A stretch of DNA of 64,000 nt. Source: Anodontia alba (lineage: Eukaryota; Mollusca; Bivalvia; Lucinida; Lucinidae). The first letter of the stretch is position 1. Every line of letters starts with the position of its first letter. Below are positions 1-9,906 of this stretch, one piece after another. The notes below the pieces were generated by a model. That model was not told the origin of the DNA. It worked only from the letters and a program-made list of their open reading frames with translations, and made no database searches. Where the stretch lies: NCBI GenBank assembly GCA_964016985.1, contig OZ024831.1, positions 21,004,195 to 21,068,194 on the forward strand. Reading direction: 5' to 3'. The position numbers and the translations under genes are program-made.

Positions 1-307
1 GGTAGTCCTACATGTAGAATTTGTGGACTAGAGAATGAAGCCATCACTCATATGCTGCTACAGTGCTCATCACTGGTAGCTCAAAGAAGACGGTTGTATT
101 CAAATGCCAATTAAATCATTAGTTATTGAAGACATAGGGCTGAATCAGTGGATGAAAATATTCAATAATACAGAAAACATCACTCAGCTGATACTGGATT
201 GTACCAAATTCGTAGATACAATTCGGGAAAGTACACTAGTGAAACTAACGAAAGCTATAACAGAATTGTGCTATATGCTACACATAGTAAGGTTGGATAA
301 AAGTGAT
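1..307 (+). pseudogene. Non-LTR retrotransposon pol 3' end, frameshifted
   Basis: Frame 1 reads TCRICGLENEAITHMLLQCS, the CxxC..H..C cysteine knuckle common at the C-terminus of non-LTR retrotransposon pol proteins, then LVAQRRRLYSNAN and a stop near 110. The reading continues one frame over from 104 (MPIKSLVIEDIGLNQWMKIF ...) to the stop at 308-310, so a frameshift at about 104 has broken it. The 5' part lies left of the window. Confidence 0.65.
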
Positions 308-311
308 TGAA

Positions 312-1009
312 ATACGCCCTGGTGAAAGAATGTACGTCTTTTTGTGGATATAACGACGGGTTCAGAGTTTAACAACGTGTACAGAGTTCAACAACGTGTT
401 CAGAGTTCAACAATAACGTGTGCAGAATTCTATAATGGCCTGATTCTGCCATACCTACGATGACCTTCATGTTGTAAATAAGTCTTAACTAAGCGCTCTG
501 TTAAAAAGTCTTAAGTTGGGTTTTACTCAAGAAGATCATTGAGGTGTTCCTAATTGGAAGCTAATACAGATCAATGAATGAATGAACGTGGCGTAAAAGA
601 GCGTAAAGTGGCGTAAAGGAGCATAAAGTTGTACAAACGGGCGTAAAGTAGCATAAATTAACATAATTGTGTATTTTATAGTATATTTAATGAAGATTTG
701 ATATATTATTTGTATTACCCATGCAAGCAAGGTTGGGAAGGCTTTATAGTGGGAGGAGTGCTTTGCGTCTATCCGTCACGCAATCTCCTCCTAAATCACT
801 GGGCAGCATTTAACCAAACTTTTTCCGTGGTAAGAGTGTGCAAAAGAAATTTACATTATTTTTCCGTCCGTCCGTCCGTTAGTTCGTTCATCTGCCCATT
901 GTTTGCTTCTATCATTTCTTTTCAGGTAATTTTCTACCGTGTCTTGCTCGACAGCGCGCACCTGCATAAAATGAATATGAAGATAGATATGGGAAATAAA
1001 TTAGCCCAT
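312..1009. other. Intergenic: short tandem motifs, no gene
   Basis: Holds imperfect repeats of CAGAGTTCAACAACGTGT (about 360-425) and a degenerate GCGTAAAG array (see next entry). No coding homology was seen in the frames here. Confidence 0.4.
586..662 (-). repeat. Degenerate TTTACGC array, copy 1
   Basis: GCGTAAAG-type units every 10-20 bases. Read on the minus strand it gives CTACTTTACGCCCGTTTG then ACAACTTTATGC, closely like the plus-strand tract just upstream of URB2 (9740-9826). Confidence 0.5.
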
Positions 1010-1670
1010 AGCTCTTACCAAAGAAATAAACCTAGCCACACCTTCCTCCGCACCTTCAGCGGCGGCAACAATCGAATCTGGACAGGCATTCCAATCTCTA
1101 ATGGTATGGGGCAAGAATGAGTCTTTCTAAATGCCAGTTCTGTAGTGGGGGTCTGAAAAGTCAATGTGATGATTTCTGCTTCACGTAATATGGGGGATAT
1201 ATGCTGGCAGCACCCTTTAGACTTTTGTATAAGAGCAAAAGTCTACTATCTCTCCTCTTTTTCTTGAGAGACTCCAAATGTTTTTTTTCCAGTACACTCA
1301 TACTCCCAATTTCAAAGCAGTAATGCTTGTTACAAACCTAGCAGCCCTATTCTGAACTCTTTCAATTTCTTCTTGAAGAACCACATCCTTGGGATCCCAA
1401 ACGCAACTGCCATATCCCAAAACCGAGCGTTATATGCTGCCTCTTTTACATCCTGAGGACATTGATAAATATTTCGTCCCAGGAAACCAAGTTATCTATT
1501 TGCTTAGTACACATGTTGCTAAATTGTGCTTTCCATATCAAGTCACGAGTGATTGTCACTACTCCTAGGTAGTTAATGGTATCAACATTTTTAAGGACCG
1601 TTCCCTCTAAAGCGTAAAAAGCCTCAATTTTATTTGTTCCTAGTTATCTGAAGCTAACGTTAGTTGCCAA
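1010..1670 (-). pseudogene. Non-LTR reverse transcriptase C-terminal remnant
   Basis: The minus strand around 1330-1430 reads LGYGSCVWDPKDVVLQEEIE then RVQNRAARFVTSI, the signature tail of the reverse transcriptase domain in jockey/CR1-type elements. Downstream on that strand come SLKKKR..LLLYKSLKG and a SFLPHTIRDWNACPDS-like motif near 1080. Frames are interrupted by stops and shifts, so this is a dead fragment. Upstream, the 1500-1660 stretch keeps YLGVVTITRDLIWKAQFS. Confidence 0.75.
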
Positions 1671-2316
1671 ATTTAAGTTCTTTAAAGTAAGATACTAATA
1701 CATGACCTTTGATACTCTCTTGATTTATATGTGCGTATAGGCTACCAACATCTTGCTGAAGTATTAAAATTGTTCATTTAATTAATCAAAACCCAGACAG
1801 AACATCATTTACTGGTCCAAACACTGTAGAGCTGTCCTCTTCCACAAGATTCACACTAGCATATTTCTATTAATAAATCTAAATGTATATATAACCCAAC
1901 ACAGGGACTGAAACAATCTATTATGTATTGCTTATAAATACTTCTTTCTTTCTTTCTTTCGCTTAATTTTAAAAGCCATTCACCCACTTAAGATAATGAC
2001 CAGATGTTAGTATCAAGAGACAGATACTTCAACAGATTGGATAGTAAATATATTGCATTGAATTATCTTGTATTGTGTGGTTTCAGGTTACGGAATAGTT
2101 GCTGCTTTTATTTAGGAACATTGGGATAGTTTGAGTTGTGTTGCTAATATGTTTCCTTTTTGTTCCCGCCTGTGTCTTATGTATTTTGTATTCTTGTTAT
2201 GGATCAAAACCGTTATCCTGATGTAGTTAAACGTGATCTACAAAATCATGGAATTCTCACGCAGCTCACATTGGATGCATCTGTGTATGTAACCAAGGTA
2301 GAAGATCTGGACTCCT
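1671..2316. other. Intergenic, no gene seen
   Basis: AT-rich sequence with a short CTTT microsatellite near 1945-1962. No coding, RNA or transposon signature recognised. Confidence 0.35.
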
Positions 2317-2601
2317 TACTCTACTGACCGTTCTAAGGCGGTGGTCCCGGTGTTAGTCTTACTCTTTGTTGCTTGGTGGTTTATTCTACGAGGCGATTTG
2401 TTGTATGTCATTCCATGTGCCATTTTGTTCTTGTGTTTTTATTATTGCGATTACCTAGCTTGGGGAAGAGAGAGCTAATCTTAGTGTTTTTTGTACGTTT
2501 GTTCGATTTGTGCTTGTTTGGATTTGTCGGTTTCCTCTTCCTCTTGGGGTCTTGGAAGGGCTGCGGTTTGTGATTGTGGCACTCCCTGGACTTTTCTCTT
2601 A
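2317..2601. repeat. Dispersed ~285-bp repeat, copy 1
   Basis: Begins TTACTCTACTGACCG and runs to CTCCCTGGACTTTTCTC. It is a diverged direct duplicate of 3950-4236. The minus-strand frame intact in copy 2 is damaged here. Confidence 0.7.
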
Positions 2602-3237
2602 CCTTTTTTTTTTACATTCCAGAGAATGCATTGAGTGGATGCATAGAAAGAGAGTCGTAAAACTCAAACAAATGTCATAGTATTAACGGTGTAAATACTT
2701 CAGTGAACACTCTAAGAGCACAGGCTTGTAAACAAACCTAACCAGCATTTCTCACCAGCGTTTAGGAAAAAAAAAACAACAAAAAAAACAAAACAAAATA
2801 AATAACCCTCACGCCGGAAGGTGGTGCCTGGCTAAGTTAACGGGGAACATTACAAAAGTGAACTGAACATAGCGATTCGTTACTGTATTCTTACCAATGG
2901 AGAGCTAATTGTGTTAAAATTTGTTGTTGTTTGTGGATTGCTATACTCATATGTATTATGTTTAATGCCAAATAAATTTATGTTATGTTAATTCATTTTA
3001 CGTTTAATTAAATTTTGATTGGGCGTCAAATAAGAGAAAAAATGTAGAAAGCAGAAAATGTTAAGTTTCAAAGGATAACAATACAATATTATAGCACATT
3101 TTTCAAATTGATGGACCCTTAATTACAGGGGTTAAATAAAATAGTGTTTTCATGTCTGTGGATTGTTTTTGTGCGTGTGTGTGATAAGATATAGTGTGTT
3201 CCTAAAAGTGTTTCTGTGAGCGTTTTAAGTTGAACTA

Positions 3238-3573
3238 CAGTGGACTCCCGTTTTCCGACCTCGCTTATCTCGAAAAACCGTTTATCTCGAAGTAAAAATC
3301 TGGTCCTTGTCTTAATATGGAAACTTAACTACAGGTAATAAAATATCGTGGAAAAGAGGAGACGAGCAATTTCTCCTCTTTTCGACAATATTTTCAATAT
3401 ATCTAATTTCAAGAGTCAAATTACATATTCATTTGTGAAATGTGGTTGTTCGATTTATTTGTTTTTTGTTGTTGTTTTTTTTTTTCATTTCTGCAAATCT
3501 GATATGTCGAGGTACGGATATCCCGAAGTATTTCAGAGAGTCCCTTGGACTTCGAGATAACGAGAGTCGATTG
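3238..3573. mobile_element. M6 pogo-like MITE, copy 1
   Basis: 336 bp with inverted ends CAGTGGACTCCCGTT and its counterpart CGAGAGTCGATTG, flanked by TA on both sides. The ends and the repeated TTATCTCGA motif resemble pogo/Tigger termini. A central hairpin (GGAGA..TCTCC) sits near 3357-3382. No coding capacity. Confidence 0.7.
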
Positions 3574-3949
3574 TATGTTGAGTGTTTAACTGAACTGCAA
3601 TAGGGACAGTGACATTATGAGGAAAGCAAATCAAAGAAGGTCAAATTTCTTTGTGGTTCGTGTAAAGCTGGGTGCCAAATAACATACATGTTCGCGAAGT
3701 AAATTTATTTATTTATTTGAGCCTCGTCATGTTAAAACCTGTTTTATACCTTTGCGAACATCAAAGGCACAGATCTTAACAATTTGACCAGCGTTCTTTG
3801 TTGTCGCTGCTTAGATAGTATAATGTCTCAAATTTTTATGACCAAAATTTCAAAACACTAGCTTATCTCTGTAGCTGAGCAGACTGGTTTGATAGGGACC
3901 CAGGGTGAAGTTGGCTGGCCATAAAAGTGCTTTAAACCCCTCCGGTGGT

Positions 3950-4236
3950 TTACTCTACTGACCGTTCTAAGGCGGTGGTCCCGGTGTTAGTTTTACTCTT
4001 TGTTTCTTTGTGCTTTATTCTACGAGGCGATTTGTTTTATGTCTTACCTTGTGAAATTTTGTTCTCCTTTTAGCATTGCGATTACCTCGCTTGGGGAAGC
4101 GAGAGCTAATCTTAGTGCTTTTTCGTACGTTTCTTCGATTTGTGCTTGTTTGGATTTGTCGGTTTCCTCTTCCTCTTGGTGTCTGGGAAGGGCTGCTGTT
4201 TGTGATTGTGGCACTCCCTGGACTTTTCTCACCTTT
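3950..4236 (-). repeat. Dispersed ~285-bp repeat, copy 2, with a minus-strand ORF
   Basis: Same segment as 2317-2601. On the minus strand 4044-4232 encodes 62 residues: MRKVQGVPQSQTAALPRHQE, then a charged stretch EEEETDKSKQAQ, then LRLALASPSEVIAMLKGEQN. The charged composition suggests an old protein-coding piece, perhaps of a mobile element gag, but I do not recognise the family. Confidence 0.55.
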
Positions 4237-4269
4237 TTTGAATCTTATCTGGTGAGAAACCCTGAAGAC

Positions 4270-4305
4270 AGTTGTTTTTTTTTTTTTTTTTTTTTTGCGC
4301 GCGCG
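4270..4305. repeat. Poly-T followed by GC dinucleotides
   Basis: Twenty-odd T then GCGCGCGCG. Simple sequence. Confidence 0.6.
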
Positions 4306-4782
4306 ACGAGGCTTCCTAATTTAATTAATGGGCTTACTCATGAGAATAAGGTACTTATTGTCCTCCGTAAAATTATTCTTCAAACCTGCATACGCAGCCA
4401 CCCAGTGGGGCTAGATGTCTGAATTGCTGTCAGTTCCTTTGTCTTCATTCATATCTGTTGAGAACGCTCTGGCAAGTCTGCGCGGGTGCACAGGCTCGTC
4501 TGAGCCATCGCTGGTCGCCTATGTGATTCGTACTATAAATCTCATTGGCTGGTTCATTTATTTATTGTCGCGACTGCTTTTGCATATCGATACCATATCC
4601 GTCCGTCTTCCTGTCCGTCCGTCCGTCCGAAATCCTTCGCCGTAGCGTTCCAATCGGCAGTTTAGTATCAGACCCTGTATGTGCTCCGACACCAAGGGAA
4701 TATTCATGATCTTGACCTGGCCTGCTAATTAACAAAATCTCTGGAATATTTATGTGGAGTAAATAACAGATCTTCTCTTTTT

Positions 4783-4787
4783 TGTGT

Positions 4788-4853
<66 letters not shown>
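4783..4853. repeat. (TG)n microsatellite
   Basis: About 35 TG units, nearly pure. Open frames across it in both strands are artefacts of the repeat. Confidence 0.95.
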
Positions 4854-4854
<1 letters not shown>

Positions 4855-5370
4855 GTGGCGGCAGTCGCAACGAGGAACAATTTTTAGTTTGTTTGCCATT
4901 TAAGTCGTTTAAGTCGTTGCCATTTTGCATTGTATGTCTAAACTGTTCTCCCACCCTTCATTCGAGTACCGATGCAGACTTTATAAGTAAAAATCTATAG
5001 ACATTTGAAATATTTTATCAAAACATTAAACTTTTTTTTTCCGACAAAGGCACGGATGAGCCAGCGCATCCAAGCATTCAGGCCGGCGCCTTTGATATTC
5101 GCTACATGTAAGAAGCTACATGACTCTCCTGGCTTCAACAACTGAGCAGGTTGAGTTTTATCTTGGTTACAGACCTCTGAAAACAGGGTTACTCGTGACA
5201 CGGTTCAATTATACCTAAACACTGGTGGTTATTTTTTTCTAGGAACTGCTTATGTATATTTAACTAAAGAATAGAGAGTAAAATTATGTTTTGTTCATTT
5301 TCGGTTCCCAAGTAGACGAAAAGCAAACGGATATGCACTAGTCTGATTAACCAACATAAGTCCAACATCC

Positions 5371-5605
5371 CTACAGTGATATAAAGTTCTACAAAGTTTG
5401 AATGAAATCAATGCACCCCTTCAAAAGTTATTGAGCGGAAACGAACAACAAAAACTAAGTCGAAAAAGGGCCATAACTCAGCCAAAATTTGGTGGATTAT
5501 CACCAATATCAAACTTGACCAGTATTTTAGAGTGATATAAAGTTCTGCAAAGTTTGAATGAAATCAATGCATCCCTTCAAAAGTTATTGAGCGGAAACGA
5601 AAAGT
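5371..5605. repeat. Tandem pair of a ~155-bp unit
   Basis: The block GTGATATAAAGTTCT..TTATTGAGCGGAAACGAA occurs at about 5377-5444 and again at 5531-5600. Related text is common in mollusc genomes as a dispersed repeat (recollection). Confidence 0.6.
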
Positions 5606-5670
5606 GTGACGAGGACACTGACGACGCCGCCCGCGACGACGACGCCGACGACGACGCGGACGGACAACAT
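5606..5670. repeat. GAC-rich low-complexity tract
   Basis: Mostly GACGAC and GACGCC triplets. It would encode poly-Asp in one frame but has no gene context, and directly follows the repeat unit above. Confidence 0.6.
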
Positions 5671-5910
5671 GATCCCTGTGTGTCTGCCATGCTACGCAGG
5701 CGACACAATAAGGTATATAAATCAGGATATGATATATCTTATATGTTTGAGCCAAAGACGTATAAAATTACAAGATTCGCAACTAAACGAAATCCCGCAA
5801 TATCTCGTGCGTCCCTGTGTTAAGAGTCCTACGGTCGCGAGAGCCGCGCGAGACTTTCGTTACCAAGACAACACAGGTACGCTATCGCCGGTATCGCTCG
5901 AAAGAGCGAA

Positions 5911-6222
5911 CATTGATTGTGTTGGGGTTTAACGACACGTCAACCCTTGAGGGTCATTTTGTGTCGTCTCCCAGAGAAAGGGAGAAAAGAGATAGAAGAG
6001 AGAGTAGAGGAGATGAAAGAGAGGGACAGGGAAGAAAGAGGGACAGAGAAGAAAGAGGAACAGGAATGAAAGTGAAGAAACAGAAGAAATAAAAACATTC
6101 CCCCTCTACCCTTACCCACTACAAGGATAGCAGGCCTTGCCCAACTGTAAGCCAATATCAGTTGGACGCCCCGGTGATGTAAGATACACAGCACCTTCGC
6201 ACCACCCGACCACCCCAACTCC
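5911..6222 (-). repeat. R1 dispersed repeat (SINE-like tail), copy 1
   Basis: Minus-strand copy of a ~290-bp repeat: starts GGGGTGGTCGGGTGGTGCG, has a long CT-rich middle (TTCTTCTGTTTCTTC-like) and ends GTTAAACCCCAACACAATCA. Other copies are at 36148, 37954 and 58901. Confidence 0.75.
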
Positions 6223-6245
6223 AAGAGCGAACAACCATGACCGTA

Positions 6246-6340
6246 ATTCTTGATTGTTTTCTCTCACAGCATAAATAAACATTACCCTTTTTTTTCTTGA
6301 TTGTTTTCTCTCACAGCATAAATAAACATTATCTTTTTTT
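6246..6340. repeat. Two tandem ~50-bp units
   Basis: TTGATTGTTTTCTCTCACAG followed by CATAAATAAACATTA occurs twice, each ending in poly-T. Confidence 0.7.
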
Positions 6341-6960
6341 TTCACAATGCGTCATTCATTCTATTTAATTGATAAAAAGGAGAAATGAATTTGTAAAAGT
6401 CGGCGATTTTCAAGAGGCGAAAGACATCGAAGATTCACAGCTGCCGGTAAAAATCTGTCAGGTGTTTTCATTTCGATTATATTCTGTCCCGATCGGCATC
6501 AGATTCTCAATGATACTTGATTTTTTTTTTAATTTATTCATTCGGGGTTTTACGTTTCTTTCAAGATTATTTCACTTATATCGAGGCGACCGTTAATCAG
6601 ATGCGGGCCTGACGATGTTGAAACTCGGGCTATTTGAAATCTAAATAGAAAATTGTAGAATAACAGTAGACCTATGTCTAAGCAGAGCATGTAAAAAATA
6701 AATAAAATAAACAACTGAATCCACAATCATTAAAAAAGTCAATCAGTCAACTCCCCGAGGTCAAACCAAGCTTATAATATGATACTGTAGTTTACGAGTA
6801 CAGCAGATATCGGTATTAGACTTATGAGTGTCAGTATCTTTACACCTGTGGGTTGAAGGTGCCAAGTGTCTGCTGATGTTTTCTTAGTAATGTAAGTTAG
6901 TAAATTTTGACAATAAACAATGTGATTTCCAGTAAATTCACATTGCCAGTAGTTGAAAAT
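6341..6960. other. Intergenic upstream of zinc-finger exon
   Basis: No coding homology. There is no CpG island or clear TATA element that would mark a promoter. Confidence 0.3.
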
Positions 6961-7013
6961 GTTTGAACCAAATTCAGTTTTGCAGTTTAATTCTAAGAAG
7001 TAAGCTCATTAAA

Positions 7014-7248
7014 ATGGCATCTTCAGATTTTATTGCTTGGGACGATGAAGATTTAAATCTGGATTTGTTGCTAGGTGAATACACTGACTCTGAACAAGAG
7101 AATGTGGATGAGCCAGTTAGCAAAAAGACAAAATTTAATAGTAGTGATAATGTTACATATGTATGTCCAAAGTGTTCTAAGGAATTTAGGTCAGTGTCTG
7201 GTTTTCGAGGCCATATGACAAAGAAACATTCTATCAAGTCATTGAAAG
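7014..7248 (+). CDS. C2H2 zinc-finger exon upstream of URB2
   Basis: ATG at 7014 opens MASSDFIAWDDEDLNLDLLL, an acidic N-terminus followed by one C2H2 finger: CPKC, then 12 residues, then H-x4-H (GFRGHMTKKH). After SLK the sequence reads AAAG|GTATGT, an ideal donor leaving one base. If not spliced, the frame ends at 7284-7286 as a 91-residue protein. The one-base phase equals that of URB2 exon 1, so splicing to 14608 would give a zinc-finger-headed URB2. It may equally belong to an unrelated gene or a decayed transposon gene. Single fingers of this type recur in mollusc multigene families (recollection, not checked). Confidence 0.5.
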
Positions 7249-7438
7249 GTATGTTGTGCGGTCCTTTTCTTCTTCAGTGGATTTGATACACTGTACACCA
7301 TAACCTATAACACTATTGTTGAGGTCGAAAGCATAAACCATGTTAGTTATATCCAAACAAAAAAGTATAGATTATATAGAAAAATGACCAGTTATCTATA
7401 TAATCTATACATTTTTGGGATCCCAAAAATGGCTTCGC

Positions 7439-7600
7439 AACAGCTCCAGATAAGAGGGGGTACCCACATATTCATTTCCTTATTTCGCCATCAAAACATA
7501 TGTTGTGGATACTCATTGGAATCGCCTCAGTGTTCTTGGAGAAATAAGAAAAATACCAGTACTTTTTGGTTGAAAAAAAAGATGCCTTATCTGCAGCTAT
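7439..7600. mobile_element. M4 MITE
   Basis: Ends CAGCTCCAGATAAG and CTTATCTGCAGCTATG; inside is the family motif TGTTGTGGATACTCATT. Confidence 0.6.
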
Positions 7601-7738
7601 GGCTTCGTGTCATCATATATGATGACTTCCTTGAAGAGGGGGAGTGCTATGGCTTAGCACTGCTCCTTTGATTATCTGCCTTGGCAGATTACACATAACT
7701 TGTAGGCATATATTCAATCTCTGTCAGCTGCGTCAGGG

Positions 7739-7815
7739 AGTCGACTCTTTCGCTCAGTGGTTAGAGCATTGGATTTTTATCCGGACAGACCAGGTTCCAA
7801 TCCCACGAAATGCTG
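7739..7815 (+). repeat. tRNA-like SINE head
   Basis: CGCTCAGTGGTTAGAGCA resembles an A box and GGTTCCAATCCC a B box, about 45 bases apart. There is no clean cloverleaf acceptor stem and it is followed by poly-T and unique sequence, so I read it as a tRNA-derived SINE rather than a functional tRNA. Confidence 0.5.
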
Positions 7816-8259
7816 GATTTTTTTTCAGCTATGCTTCATTCCTTTGTTACGCCCTTTCATGTCGTACGAAGTGAAGTTATCTGGTCTTACGTGAAGAAAA
7901 CAATTGACATTGGACAGGGACCACTACCACTACCCTGCTTGGTTGCCACATATATCCCAGACTTGATATGCCCTGCACCACCCAAGCCCCTTTTGCCTGT
8001 CTCCAGGCTAAAGAATGTTAAATTACCTCATTAAAGAGAATCCATTCACCATAACTTTTGGTTTTCCAGCAAATCCAAGCAAACTATTTTTCTTCTGAAT
8101 TCTAAAACTGGTGTAACGAAAAGCAGACAGTGCTGTGGAAATCCATGCCCTACTTGTCCAGCTTTTCCCCCCGTTTCCCTGAGGACGTAGAAATTCAATT
8201 TACTTGTCCTTTGACAAGGACTTCATAGCCCTAGCTAAGAACAGTATACAGATTATGAG

Positions 8260-8404
<145 letters not shown>

Positions 8405-8667
8405 GATGTTGTGGTGCTTCAACTGGGTACCAACAACATATGTTTTCTTCAAGAGATAAGAAAAATGTCAACTTTTGAACAAGTAAATCTGGTTTGACAT
8501 GTGGATTTTGACTATTTACTTGTCTGTGGACAAATAGTTTGATAATTCCACATCCCTGCCACTGAGACTTGTTACAACATTGGGATTCATGAAACAAGAA
8601 CATTTTCAAACCAATATATAACAACAACACACATATGTGCTTTTAAATTTCTTGTATTATTTACGTC

Positions 8668-8850
8668 CTTGGTTTGAGCCGGGCCACAGCAATTCCTACA
8701 ATTTACATTGTGCGACCTGCGACGACAGACCAGCCTGCACACCTGTGCAATCTGATCAGTCTTCACTGTGCACTCCGATGGATAATTAAGGACCTAAGGC
8801 TACTAATGCGGCCTTTGAAGAGTCCGATCAGACTGCGCGCCGGAGCCACA
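8668..8850. repeat. Palindromic MITE-like segment
   Basis: Contains paired CTGATCAGTCTTC and GAGTCCGATCAGACTG arms with CCTGCACAC and GCGCGCCGG near the ends, of the GATCAG-core type seen across the window. Termini are not clear. Confidence 0.35.
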
Positions 8851-9739
8851 GATAATTTTTGGGGCATTTGGGTATTTAACCCCATCAAAATTTAATCAAC
8901 TGGCTAAAATCGTATTTTCATTTTTCGGTTTGAGCTAAGATACCCCACAAAATGAAAATTAATTGGTTAAAACTTATAAAACAGAGAGAAAAAGCATAAA
9001 AAGCCTGATTTAGGTATCTAAAACATGGTATTTCATTATACCCTATTAATTTTATTATAGTATTTGTCATATGAAGACCAAAAATACCTATTATGTGCAG
9101 TAATCATAATATAAGATAGTAATCATGTGCTTTTCTAGCCTTGACAGTTTAATTTTCACCCTTGAATTAGGAAATAATTAGGTACTTTGTCAAATTAATT
9201 GGGTATCAATACCTGTTTTTGAAAATAATTGAGTATTTGCTTAAAACATAAGGGTATTTTACTCGGATACTCCCCTTATCTCTTGCCCTGCGCGGGTGTG
9301 CAGGCTGATTTGAGTCTTCGCTGGGCACTCTTGTTGTTGAAAGTGTATGGTGATCTATATGAAGCAAAAACAAAATATTAGAAAAATAAATTAAACAGTA
9401 CAAAATATTATCTGCTACCAAGCTGGCCTCCTTATCCATTAAAGTTACACAGCTGTATTCTAAGAATATCAAGCCCAGCAGATAACACTCAATAATTGTG
9501 TTACAGGTGTACACTCAGAGCAGATAATCGATCAAGCTCAGCGTTCTAGGCAAACTTATTCCGGAGGTAATTTCTTGACATGATGTATACAAACACTATA
9601 GACCCGGATCAGACGTCACAGAACGCGGCATCTGTGACCAGTGTCTACACTTTTTTGTACAATACATTTGTTATCAAACGTCAAATAAAACTTTAGAAAG
9701 TTCACCAGACAACCCTTAAATGACAAATAGACTTCGTAT

Positions 9740-9826
9740 GTCACTTTACGCTTGTTTGCACAACTTTAAGCTTTTTTACGGGCCTTTACACTTATTTACG
9801 AAACTTTTACGCTACTTTACTATATT
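9740..9826 (+). repeat. Degenerate TTTACGC array, copy 2, just upstream of URB2
   Basis: CACTTTACGCTTGTTTG..TTTTTACGGGCCTTTACAC..TTTTACGCTACTTTAC: five or six TTTACGC-like units ending 58 bases before the URB2 ATG. Similar to the inverted copy at 586-662. Confidence 0.5.
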
Positions 9827-9844
9827 TAGGCAGACCCGAAAAAA

Positions 9845-9871
9845 ATGTCTGCCCCAATTGCCTCCCTTTGA
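9845..9871 (+). promoter_or_regulatory. Upstream ORF before URB2 start
   Basis: ATG at 9845 opens an 8-codon frame (MSAPIASL) ending in TGA at 9871, 13 bases before the URB2 ATG. If the transcript starts upstream of it, this would be a uORF that could lower or tune translation. The transcription start is not visible, so the role is an inference. Confidence 0.35.
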
Positions 9872-9884
9872 TACTCTTTGCAAC

Positions 9885-9906
9885 ATGGCAGACTTGGGCT
9901 ACTCGG
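9885..9906 (+). CDS. URB2: URB2 exon 1 (start codon micro-exon)
   Basis: Encodes MADLGYS plus the first base of a Gly codon, and ends at a strong donor, G|GTATGT. It matches the MAAIYSG start that I recall for human URB2, and its phase (one base left over) fits exon 2, giving MADLGYSG-LYTRLKDK. The ATG has A at -3 and G at +4, a good animal start context. Too short to be found by ORF length; chosen on homology, phase and splice signal together. Confidence 0.8.

Noticed and set aside
698..1120. 140-residue plus-strand ORF
   Set aside because: Overlaps an antisense reverse transcriptase remnant and shows no protein resemblance of its own.
4562..5000. ORFs with Thr-His or Val-Cys repeats on both strands
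   Set aside because: Both come from the TG microsatellite.
7739..7815. tRNA gene
   Set aside because: Cloverleaf does not close, and poly-T with unrelated sequence follows.
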